A stretch of 64,000 nucleotides of DNA from Agromyces archimandritae (GTDB lineage Bacteria > Actinomycetota > Actinomycetes > Actinomycetales > Microbacteriaceae), in NCBI RefSeq assembly GCF_018024495.1, contig NZ_CP071696.1, positions 3,389,308 to 3,453,307 on the forward strand. The letters are read 5' to 3'. Under the pieces are notes generated by a model, which was given only the letters and a program-made list of their open reading frames with translations, did not search any database and had not been told where the DNA came from. The translations under genes and the position numbers were made by a program. The first letter of the stretch is position 1. The number at the start of each line of letters is the position of its first letter. Positions 42,594 through 50,437 of the stretch are shown here, piece after piece.

Positions 42594-43859
42594 ATGGCAC
42601 CCGAGCTCGACCCCAGCGTCCTCGACATCCGTTTCGCAGCGGCCAAAGCCGCTTCTCGCAGGCTCGCGACGGCCACGAGCGATGAGAAGGATGCGGTGCT
42701 GCGTGCGCTCGGAGCCGGACTGCGCGAGCAGGGCGCGGCGGTCATCGCGGCGAACGAGCAGGATCTGGCCGCCGGCCGTGCGAACGGGCTGTCGGACGGC
42801 CTGCTCGACCGGCTCCGGCTCGATGAACGCCGGGTGGAGGCCCTCGCGACCGCGGCCGAGGACATCGTCGACCTGCCGGACCCCGTGGGCGAGGTCGTGC
42901 GCGGCAGCACGCTGCCGAACGGGATCCGCATCGAACAGCTCCGCGTGCCGCTCGGGGTCGTCGGGGCGATCTACGAGGCCAGGCCGAACGTGACCGTCGA
43001 CATCGCCGCGCTGGCGATCAAGAGCGGCAACGCCGTGGTGCTCCGCGGCGGCTCGGCCGCCGAGCACAGCAACCGCGCCCTGCTCGGGGTGCTCCGCGGA
43101 GCGCTGGAGGCGGCCGGCTTCCCGGCGGATGCGGTGCAGACGGTCGACGACTTCGGCCGCGACGGCGCACGCGCGCTCATGCAGGCGCGCGGCCACGTCG
43201 ACGTGCTCATCCCGCGCGGCAGCGCCGGGCTGATCCGCGCCGTCGTCGAGGAGGCGACGGTGCCGGTCATCGAGACGGGCGCCGGCGTCGTGCACATGTT
43301 CCTCGACGCGAGCGCCAGGGAGGACTGGGCGGTCGAGCTCGTGCACAATGCGAAGGTGCAGCGGCCGAGCGTGTGCAATGCGCTCGAGACGCTGCTCGTG
43401 CACCGCGACGCCGCCGAACGGCTCCTGCCGGCGGTCGTCGACCGCCTGGTCGAGGCCGGCGTGACCGTGCACGGCGACGAGCGCGTTCGCGCGATCCGCC
43501 CGGACGCGACGCCGATCGAGCCCGACGAATGGGCGACGGAGCATTTGAGCCTCGACCTCTCGGTCGGCATCGTCGACTCCCTCGACGACGCGCTCGAACA
43601 CATCCGCCGCTACTCCACGAAGCACACCGAGGCGATCGTGACGGCGGACGTCGAGAACGCCGAGCGCTTCCTCGCGGAGGTGGATGCCGCCGCGGTGCTC
43701 GTGAACGCCTCCACCCGCTTCACGGACGGCGCGGAGTTCGGCTTCGGCGCCGAAGTGGGCATCTCGACGCAGAAACTGCACGCGCGCGGCCCGATGGGCC
43801 TGCCGGAGCTCACGAGCACGAAGTGGCTCGTCCGCGGCCGCGGGCATGTGCGCGGATGA
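42594..43859 (+). CDS. proA: glutamate-5-semialdehyde dehydrogenase (gamma-glutamyl phosphate reductase)
   Basis: NADPH-dependent second enzyme of proline synthesis. The 421-residue product has the catalytic cysteine C261 in VQRPSVCNALETLLVH and the IYEARPNVTVDIAALAIKSG block near 126-145. It lies 45 bases after proB. TACGCT at 42582-42587 is 6 bases before the ATG, so besides read-through from proB it may have its own leaderless promoter. Confidence 0.95.
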   Translation: MAPELDPSVLDIRFAAAKAASRRLATATSDEKDAVLRALGAGLREQGAAVIAANEQDLAAGRANGLSDGLLDRLRLDERRVEALATAAEDIVDLPDPVGEVVRGSTLPNGIRIEQLRVPLGVVGAIYEARPNVTVDIAALAIKSGNAVVLRGGSAAEHSNRALLGVLRGALEAAGFPADAVQTVDDFGRDGARALMQARGHVDVLIPRGSAGLIRAVVEEATVPVIETGAGVVHMFLDASAREDWAVELVHNAKVQRPSVCNALETLLVHRDAAERLLPAVVDRLVEAGVTVHGDERVRAIRPDATPIEPDEWATEHLSLDLSVGIVDSLDDALEHIRRYSTKHTEAIVTADVENAERFLAEVDAAAVLVNASTRFTDGAEFGFGAEVGISTQKLHARGPMGLPELTSTKWLVRGRGHVRG

Positions 43860-43917
43860 GCCCGGCCGGCATGGGTAGACTGTCGGATGCGACATCCATG
43901 ATTCGGAGGAACGGCGA

Positions 43918-44130
43918 ATGAGCCTTGTGACCGCTGTTGTGCTGGCCGAGACGGTCCACGCGAGGGAGCTTCCCATGCCGGCGTGGGCGTTCGGCCTCGT
44001 CACCCTCCTGATCTTCGCCGTGCTCGGCATCGTCACGTACTCGTATCGCGACGTCGCCAACCGCCACCGCGCCAAGGCCGAGGCCTACGCGGCACGACAC
44101 GCCGACAGCGGCGCGCACGGCGGCCACTGA
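43918..44130 (+). CDS. small single-pass membrane protein
   Basis: A 70-residue protein with one hydrophobic helix ([20 protein letters not shown], about 20-39) followed by a basic, histidine-containing tail ([20 protein letters not shown]). A GGAGGA lies 8 bases before the ATG. No family function is known; small proteins of this form lie just upstream of nadD in related actinobacteria. nadD begins 5 bases after its stop, so the two are probably cotranscribed. Confidence 0.75.
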   Translation: MSLVTAVVLAETVHARELPMPAWAFGLVTLLIFAVLGIVTYSYRDVANRHRAKAEAYAARHADSGAHGGH

Positions 44131-44135
44131 CTCGT

Positions 44136-44735
44136 ATGGGCGGGCAGGCCCGGCGGCCGCGGATCGGGGTCATGGGCGGCACCTTCGACCCGGTGCACCA
44201 CGGCCACCTGGTCGCGGCCAGCGAAGTCGCCCAGCACTTCGACCTCGACGAAGTCGTCTTCGTGCCGACGGGGCAGCCGGGCTACAAGCCCGGGGTCACC
44301 ACGGCCGAGCACCGGTATCTGATGACGGTGATCGCCACGGCCTCCAACCCGCGCTTCACGGTCAGCCGCGTCGACATCGACCGGCAGAAGACGACCTTCA
44401 CGATCGATACCCTGCGCGACATCCGGGCCGAGCGGCCCGAAGCCGAGCTCTTCTTCATCACGGGAGCGGATGCGATCGCGCAGATCCTGAACTGGAAAGA
44501 CGTCGGCGAATTGTGGAGCCTGGCTCACTTCGTTGCTGTGAGTCGTCCGGGACATGTATTGACCATGACAGGATTGCCGGAGCAGGACGTAAGCTTGTTG
44601 GAGGTTCCCGCACTTGCGATCTCGTCCACGGACTGTCGTGATCGTGTGCGCCGGGGTTTCCCGGTCTGGTACCTGGTACCCGATGGAGTTGTCCAGTACA
44701 TCTCCAAGCACCACCTCTATCGGAGGGTCGAATGA
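44136..44735 (+). CDS. nadD: nicotinate-nucleotide adenylyltransferase
   Basis: Adenylates nicotinic acid mononucleotide in NAD synthesis. The 199-residue product has the nucleotidyltransferase motif [12 protein letters not shown] at 14-25 (the HxGH motif is H21-H24) and the C-terminal [13 protein letters not shown] motif near 170-182. ATG 44136 gives a normal length. The last quarter of the gene is less GC-rich than its surroundings but aligns in motif order. Its stop overlaps the next gene (ATGA). Confidence 0.94.
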   Translation: MGGQARRPRIGVMGGTFDPVHHGHLVAASEVAQHFDLDEVVFVPTGQPGYKPGVTTAEHRYLMTVIATASNPRFTVSRVDIDRQKTTFTIDTLRDIRAERPEAELFFITGADAIAQILNWKDVGELWSLAHFVAVSRPGHVLTMTGLPEQDVSLLEVPALAISSTDCRDRVRRGFPVWYLVPDGVVQYISKHHLYRRVE

Positions 44736-46099
44736 CGTCGTGGCAAGACCCGCCGCTCACGCGCCGTGAACTGCGGGAGCGCGAACGCCTGCGCGAGCAG
44801 CAGGCCGCTTCGCAGACCCCGAATCCGTCGCAGCCCTCCGGTTCGGTGCCGACTCAGCCCTCCTATCCTCCGGCTCCCGCGGCCCGTCCGGCACCGCAGC
44901 CCGTGCCGAGCGGAGCACCCGCCTATGCGGCCCCACGCCCGACGGCGGCCCCCGGAGCGTACGCGGCCCCGGCACCGTCCTCGTTCGTGCCGCAGCCCGC
45001 ACCGCAGACGCGCGCCCCCCGGCCGGCTCCCGCCACGCGCCAGCCGGCTCCGCAACCGCCGCAGCGCCAGCAGGCGCCCGCACAGCAGGCTCCGGTCCAG
45101 CAGCAGGCTCCGGTCCAGCAGGCCCCGCAGGCTCCGGTCCAGCAGGCCCCGATCCAGCAGATCCAGCGTCAGGCCGCACCGCAGCAGCCGGTGCGGCAGC
45201 CCCAGCAGGCACCGCAGCCCCAGCAGGCACCGCAGCGTCAGCAGGCACCGCAGCGTCAGGCGGCGCCGCAGCCGAGTCCGATGCCGTCGCGCGCTCCGGC
45301 GCAGACCGGACCCCGCCCCGTCCAGCCGGGTCAGCAGGCACCGTCCACCGGCCCGCAGCGTCAGGCCGCTCCGCAGGCACGGCCGGCGGCCGCCGGCCAG
45401 TGGGGGCAGGCTCCGCAGCCGGCCGCTCCGGCGCCGACGGCATCGGGCACGCCCGAGCGCACCCTCACCCGCCGCGAGCTCCGTGCGCTGCTCGAGGCGG
45501 CCGGCGAGGTCGACGAGTTCGACCTCGAGTTCGAGGACGGCATCGACGACCCGGTGGCGCCCGCGGCACCGGCCGCCCGCCCGCAGGCGGCCGAGGCGCC
45601 CGCCGCGCGCGGCACGGCGCCCGCGCCGGTTCGCCGGACGGGCCATTGGACCGATCAGCTCGACGCCCCCGAGCCGGCTTCGCAGCCCTTCGATCAGCTG
45701 CTATCTCGCGGTGGCGGTTTCGGGGGAGTGCCGAACACGACGAACGCGCTGATCCTCCCGTCGCTTCCGAACCACTCCGGGCTTCCGGGCTCGGGCGCGC
45801 CGATGACCGGGTCGATCGACCTGCCCTCCAGCTACAGCCTGACGGGGGCGCACCCCGACCACATCGATTCCTCGGAGGTGGATCGGCTCTTCGATCAGGC
45901 CGAGGACTCCACGGGCACCGGCGTCGCACCGGTCGCCGCGACGCGCGCCGTCAGCACGCAGGGCCCGCCCCGCACGATGATGGCGCCGCCGAAGCGCGAG
46001 GGCATGAACATGCCGCTCGTCCTCGGGATCACGGCGGGCGTGCTCGCGCTCGGCGTCGTCTCGAGTCTCATCATCGGATTCGTCGTGGGGATGTTCTGA
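44732..46099 (+). CDS. proline/glutamine-rich protein with C-terminal membrane anchor
   Basis: A 455-residue protein of unknown function. It opens with [18 protein letters not shown], followed by about 200 residues of Pro/Gln/Ala-rich repeats ([13 protein letters not shown] units at about 105-180). A second copy of the opening motif, [20 protein letters not shown], lies near 243-262. The only membrane segment is at the C-terminus ([20 protein letters not shown], about 430-449), giving a tail-anchored topology with the bulk in the cytoplasm. It sits between nadD and rsfS with a 4-base overlap. The repeated LTRREL motif may be a short interaction site. Confidence 0.75.
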   Translation: MTSWQDPPLTRRELRERERLREQQAASQTPNPSQPSGSVPTQPSYPPAPAARPAPQPVPSGAPAYAAPRPTAAPGAYAAPAPSSFVPQPAPQTRAPRPAPATRQPAPQPPQRQQAPAQQAPVQQQAPVQQAPQAPVQQAPIQQIQRQAAPQQPVRQPQQAPQPQQAPQRQQAPQRQAAPQPSPMPSRAPAQTGPRPVQPGQQAPSTGPQRQAAPQARPAAAGQWGQAPQPAAPAPTASGTPERTLTRRELRALLEAAGEVDEFDLEFEDGIDDPVAPAAPAARPQAAEAPAARGTAPAPVRRTGHWTDQLDAPEPASQPFDQLLSRGGGFGGVPNTTNALILPSLPNHSGLPGSGAPMTGSIDLPSSYSLTGAHPDHIDSSEVDRLFDQAEDSTGTGVAPVAATRAVSTQGPPRTMMAPPKREGMNMPLVLGITAGVLALGVVSSLIIGFVVGMF

Positions 46100-46142
46100 T
46101 CCGCGCGCCGATGACATTCGCACGCCGACCGGAAGAGAGCCG

Positions 46143-46526
46143 ATGACCGCATCCGCCCGCGCCCGCGAGCTGACCGGGATCGCCGCACGCGCGGCCGACG
46201 CGAAAGGCGGTGAGGATCTCGTCGCGATCGACGTCTCCGAGCCCTTGCCGTTCGCCGACGTCTTCCTGCTCGTCACGGGGCGTTCCGAGCGCAACGTGCA
46301 GGCGATCGCCGACGGCGTGGACGAGGCCCTCGCCGAGGCCGGATCGCCGGTGCTGCGCCGCGAGGGGCGCCAGAGCGGCCGCTGGGAACTGCTGGACGCC
46401 GGCGATGTCGTCGTGCACGTCTTCCACGAGGAGGACCGCATGTACTACGGCCTCGAGCGGCTCTGGAAAGACTGCCCGCTCGTGCCGTTCGAGCTGCCCG
46501 CTCCGGCCCCGTCGACGGACGCGTAG
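46143..46526 (+). CDS. rsfS: ribosome silencing factor RsfS
   Basis: Binds L14 and blocks joining of ribosomal subunits when nutrients are scarce. The 127-residue product (MTASARARELTGIAARAADA) shows the RsfS/DUF143 signatures VFLLVTGRSERNVQAIADGV near 40-59 and VVVHVFHEEDRMYYGLERLW near 90-109. It is downstream of nadD, the usual position, 43 bases after the proline-rich gene. Confidence 0.93.
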   Translation: MTASARARELTGIAARAADAKGGEDLVAIDVSEPLPFADVFLLVTGRSERNVQAIADGVDEALAEAGSPVLRREGRQSGRWELLDAGDVVVHVFHEEDRMYYGLERLWKDCPLVPFELPAPAPSTDA

Positions 46527-46580
46527 CCGCATGAATGTGAGTCCGCCTCGATTTCGCGAGGAGGCCGGGGCTGGTGTACA

Positions 46581-47955
46581 TTAGATGAGTTGCCCCGGCC
46601 GGGGCGGCGAAGAATACGGGTCTGTGGCGCAGCTGGTAGCGCACCTGCATGGCATGCAGGGGGTCAGGGGTTCGAGTCCCCTCAGATCCACCATAAGAGG
46701 CTTACTGCAATCGGCGTCCTCGTAAGCGCCGCCAGGCAGGTCAAGCCAGAGGTTCTGTAGTTCGGCCAGGTCGCCCTTCGGGGCGGCTTTTGGCGTTTCT
46801 GGGCCGGTGTGGCGCGCTGTCGCGGCCTGGGCCGTACTGCGTGTCACCTCGGGCGTTGCGCCCGCTATGAGGGCCTCCCAGCCGCGTTCGGCGGCGAGGA
46901 GTTCCCGTAGCGGCGAGCGGATGTCGTCTCCGACGACCTCGTCGTGGGCGACGTAGACGTGGGCGAAGATAGCCTGGTTGAGCTTGCGGCGGGTGGCCTC
47001 GCTGGCGTGGAGGTACAGCTCGTGGGGGTTCTCGAGCAGGTTCAGGTGCGCGTCGAGGAACGCTCGGCCGCTGGAGAGGTCGCCGTGGACTTGGCTGAGC
47101 TGTTCGGTGATGCGCTGCCGGTCGCGGGCTATCTCCCGGAGACGCTGCCGGATGCGCTCCTGCGGGAGTGAGCTGTCGGCGGCGAGGTCGAGGAGGTTGT
47201 CTTCCTTGGTCGCGAGCTGCGCCAGCTGATCCTCCAGGTTCTTGCGGAGCAACTGCTGCGCGGCGACCTGGTCGTTGAGCGCGGCTTCGATGTGGTCGCG
47301 GACAGCGGCGACGAACGCGGGGCTGAGGCGGATGGTCTTGTAGTGCTCGGCGATGGCGTCCTCGACGCGGTCGATCGAGGAGTATGGGGCGTCGCAGACG
47401 TGGTCTTGCACGCCTCGGCAGAAGAAGTACCCGTAGTCGGCGGTGCCGTGCCTGCCGGTGGTGCGCATGAGGATCATGCGGCGGTTGACGTGCTGTTCGA
47501 GGCGGCACTGGCCGCACCAGATGGTGCCTTTGAGGTAGTGGTCGTGTCGTTTGCGTCGTTCGCGGGCGTAGCCGCGCTCGTCCATGAGTTCTTGCACCTG
47601 GTTGAACAGATCCTCGGAGATGAGAGGTTCGTGCCGGCCAGGGTAGGTCTCGCCCTTGTAGCGGACTTCGCCGAGGTAGTAGCGGTCGCGGAGCATCTGC
47701 TGGATCTTCGAGTCGGAGATTGGCCCGGCCGGACGCCGTTGTGTTGGCCTGGTGCGAAGGCCCCGGTCGGTGAGTTCATCCGCGATGTCTTGGAAGGTCT
47801 TGTCCCTGGTGGCGTACAGCTCGAAGGCGAGCTTCACGAACGGTGCGCGTTCGGGATCGACCTTGACGGTGTTGATCTTCCGTCCGTCGATGTTTTCGGT
47901 GACGTTGAGGTAGCCGATGGGTGCGCGGCCGAGGGTGCCTGCGCCCGCCCTGGCC
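46581..47955 (-). pseudogene. large serine recombinase remnant lacking the catalytic domain
   Basis: About 455 codons remain of a phage-type serine integrase. Present are the recombinase domain (LGRAPIGYLNVTENIDGRKI and onward), a zinc ribbon (CGQC, then YFFCRG and HVCDAPY) and a coiled coil (about 280-330 of the open frame) leading to the C-terminal domain. The N-terminal resolvase domain with its catalytic serine is gone; upstream of about 47955 the frame runs out of phase into a replication-relaxation gene. The last about 40 residues (DLRGLEPLTPCMPCRCATS) are read antisense from the tRNA-Ala, a hallmark of an integrase gene ending in its att core. The upstream boundary is approximate. Confidence 0.85.
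46618..46693 (+). tRNA. tRNA-Ala (anticodon GGC)
   Basis: A 76-base tRNA with a full cloverleaf. The acceptor stem is GGGTCTG/CAGATCC with one G-T pair, the D stem GCGC/GCGC and the anticodon stem CCTGC/GCAGG with anticodon GGC at 46651-46653. The T stem is AGGGG/CCCCT with loop TTCGAGT, and CCA is encoded. The recombinase remnant on the opposite strand reads straight through it, so its 3' half is the likely integration site of the island to the right. A GC palindrome (GCCCCGGCCGGGGC, 46592-46605) lies just upstream. Confidence 0.97.
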
Positions 47956-48288
47956 ACGTCGGGCGCGGAGGAGGCGTTCTCCGGCGGCGGCGAGTTGCCA
48001 TACGGTTTGGCCCGAACCACGGCCGCTGCCGCCCACACGCCGCCCGACGCGAGCGATGAGACCATGCTCCTCCAGGCGGTGCAGTACCCGGAGCGTGAGC
48101 CGGGTCGCTGTGGCCTGGGTGGCGAATCCCGGCTGCCCGCCCGGACGTGTGCTGACTGGGAACTCGAGGCGTTGGATGAGGCGGGTATCGAGCAGACGGA
48201 ACTGTTCGAGGTCTTCGAGAATCCGCAGGTCGCGGTCAGTCAGGTGCAGCAGGAGTTCCCCGATCTTGTACGGCGTGCGCGGTGTCAT
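47955..48288 (-). pseudogene. replication-relaxation family protein, 3'-truncated
   Basis: From the ATG at 48288 about 110 codons (starting MTPRTPYKIGELLLHLTDRD) match the winged-helix N-terminus of replication-relaxation proteins, plasmid and ICE proteins thought to assist replication. Recognisable parts are ILEDLEQFRLLDTRLIQRLE and TRLTLRVLHRLEEHGLIARV. After WQLAAAGERLLRAR the frame enters recombinase DNA in the wrong phase, so the rest is lost. The IS256 inverted repeat ends 6 bases upstream of the ATG, displacing any native promoter. Confidence 0.7.
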
Positions 48289-48294
48289 GGAGCC

Positions 48295-49740
48295 TGTCAA
48301 GTTGTCTGTGTAAGCCGGTGACGGGTCGGGCTTACAGGTGGGGGTTGATGCGGTCGGGGTAGGCCAGGGCGAGTTGCTCGAGTGCGCGTTTCCAGTTCGT
48401 CGTGACGGGGCGCCCTCGACGAGCCGGCCCGAGGCCTTCCGTTTGCCGGCGGGCAGGCCCTTCTCCTTGGCTCGGTCGCGGGCGCGTTTGTCCTCGATGT
48501 TGCAGATCGCCAGCCAGAGCAGCTTGATCGCGGCGGCGTCGTTGGGGAAGTGGCCGCGGTTCTTGGTCACTTTCCGCAGTTGGAAGTTCAGTGACTCGAT
48601 GGCGTTGGTCGTGTAGATCACCCGCCGCAACTCGGGCGGGAACGCCAGGAACGGCGTGAATCGCTCCCATGCGTCGCGGAACGCCTTGACGGCCGATGGG
48701 TAGCGGCGGCCGAGGTCCGAGGCCTCGAACTCGTCCAACGCGTCGCGGGCGGCGGCGTCGTTGACGGCCTGGTAGATCGGCTTGAGCGCGGTCGCGACGG
48801 CTTTGCGGTCGCCGTAGGACACGAAGCGCATCGCGGCGCGGATGAGGTGGACCACGCAGGTCTGCACCGTCGCTTCGGGCCAGGTCGCCGCGATCGCTTC
48901 GGGGAAGCCAGTCAGGCCGTCGCAGCACACGATCAGCACATCGCGCACGCCACGATTGGCCAGTTCCGCGCACACGGACGCCCAGAACTTCGCGCCCTCG
49001 GTGGCCTGCACCCAGATCCCCAGGACGCGCTTGAGGCCGTCCATGTCGACGCCGACGGCGATGTGGGCGGCCTTGTTGCGCACGTGCCCGCCGTCGCGGA
49101 CTTTCACGATGATCGCGTCAAGGTAGATCACCGGGTAGAGCGCCTCGAGCGGGCGAGTCTGCCAGGCCAGGATCTCCTCGCCGATCTGATCGGTGATCTT
49201 CGAGATCGTCTCGTGCGAGAGCTCCGTGCCGATCGTGGACGCAAGATGATGCTGGATGTCGCGGATCGTCATGCCGCCGGCATAGAGCGAGATGATCACG
49301 CCGTCCAGACCGGCCAGGCGGCGAGTTCCCTTGGGCACCAGCATCGGCGTGAACGAGCCGTCGCGGTCGCGCGGGACACGCAGTTCGACGTCGCCGATCT
49401 CGGACGCGATCGTCTTGGGCGTCGATCCGTTGCGGGAGTTCGGGTACAGGGCTGCGTCCGCGTCGCCGCGCTCATAACCCAGATGCTCGGTCAGTTCCGC
49501 GTCCAGGCCGCGTTCGAGGGCAGCTTTCAGCAACCCGCCCAGCAGGCCCTGCTCGCCCGTGAGCGGCTCGCCCGCATCGATCTTCGCGAACAAGCCGTCC
49601 AACGCGCCCGACGCCTTCAACTGGTCGGCGATTTCCTGCTGACGGGCCCGACGCTCGTCACGCTCGGGACTCGGTTTGATCATGGACAAAGTGTCTCCTC
49701 CAGATATTCAAGCCACACGGCTCACACAGAACATCTGACA
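48295..49740 (-). mobile_element. IS256-family insertion sequence
   Basis: A 1446-base element bounded by imperfect inverted repeats of about 26 bases. The left end begins TGTCAAGTTGTCTGTGTAAG at 48295. The right end, read inward on the minus strand from 49740, begins TGTCAGATGTTCTGTGTGAG. The transposase gene fills the interior. The 8 bases outside each end (atggagcc and cgctcaag) differ, so no target duplication is visible; this suggests that flanking DNA was deleted or recombined after insertion. Confidence 0.85.
48332..49683 (-). pseudogene. IS256-family transposase with a C-terminal frameshift
   Basis: The DDE transposase is recognisable over about 425 codons. Acidic residues lie in VIYLDAIIVKVRDGG and DVLIVCCDGLTGFPEA, and in the C-terminal TTNAIESLNFQLRK. 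Near the end a run of four C on the coding strand (plus-strand gggg at 48407-48410) appears one base short. Five would restore ...LVEGAPVTTNWKRALEQLAL and the TAA at 48332; the actual frame runs on through the inverted repeat. Without a second copy, a sequencing error cannot be excluded. The start may be TTG 49689, which lies closer to a GGAGGAG. Confidence 0.8.
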
Positions 49741-50063
49741 CGCTCAAGCTCGACCCAGACGACCTTCTGCAGCACCGGATAGCGGGCCACGCCTGCCAGG
49801 ACGTTGTCGATGCCGCGCTGGACGACGGAGAGCGCACCGCCCTTGGTGGTGATCTGGATCAGGAAGCGATGCGTGTTCCCTTTCCGCTTCGCGTGAGCGA
49901 CAGATGCGGTGAGCTTCCGGTTGGTGACCTTCTCACGAGAGACGTGCTTGTGAGCACTGGCCTTGATCACCATCCACCAGAAGTAGAGATAGGTCAGGAT
50001 CAGGAGCACCATTGCCCCGAACAGGAACCAGCCGACTGGCGTGAGATCGGGCGCGAGACGCAC
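49722..50063 (-). pseudogene. membrane-anchored glycosyltransferase-2-like protein, truncated by IS256
   Basis: From a GTG start, about 109 native codons remain before the IS256 end supplies the last few codons and a stop. The N-terminus has a membrane helix (VGWFLFGAMVLLILTYLYFW, about 10-29) and a basic segment. Then comes FLIQITTKGGALSVVQRGID, which resembles the start of the nucleotide-sugar-binding domain of Egghead-like family 2 glycosyltransferases. All catalytic residues would have been in the missing part. Family assignment is tentative. Confidence 0.5.
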
Positions 50064-50437
50064 TACGCGCGGACTCCCGAATCACCCCCTCGTGAGGCGA
50101 GGATGCATGAATAGCTGGAGACGGTGTGGTGGAAAGTCAGACGCATTACTGTCCTGGAATATAACATGAATCGATTGCTGAGGCAATACTGAAAGCGCCT
50201 CTAGCCAGGCATTTATCCGTCGCTTTGCAATATTCCTATTCCGGCAAATTGCAAATTATGAGAGAATAGAAGGCAGATCGCAGCGTCCCGGTCGAGCCGT
50301 CCGGCTCCCGCCTGCGACAGCACGACCCGCCCGAGCGGCGCGGCACTCTAGCAGTGTCCGAGGCTGCCGGTACCGTGGGACACGGCACTATGAGCACAAC
50401 TTAAGACGCGCCCTGCGGCGCAGAGGAGACCCACAGC
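50064..50437. promoter_or_regulatory. AT-rich control region upstream of the hsdM operon
   Basis: A 374-base gap with no convincing gene; 50140-50275 is by far the most AT-rich stretch in the window. It contains a perfect 8-bp inverted repeat, TTTGCAAT (50224-50231) and ATTGCAAA (50248-50255), with a 16-base spacer, a good candidate operator. Promoter-like hexamers such as gaatag lie nearby. As the only sizeable gap before six overlapping genes, it probably holds the operon promoter. Confidence 0.5.

Noticed and set aside
41409..44075. 888-codon minus-strand frame opposite obg, proB and proA
   Set aside because: It spans three well-supported plus-strand genes and has no recognisable motif; a GC-driven shadow.
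46581..46620. Normal C-terminal domain of the recombinase past the tRNA
   Set aside because: Residues beyond the tRNA are host sequence read by chance after integration, not part of the enzyme.
47776..49689. 637-codon frame as a single transposase/DNA-binding fusion gene
   Set aside because: The three segments belong to IS256 transposase, replication-relaxation and out-of-phase recombinase DNA. It is better explained by a frameshift and a deletion junction.
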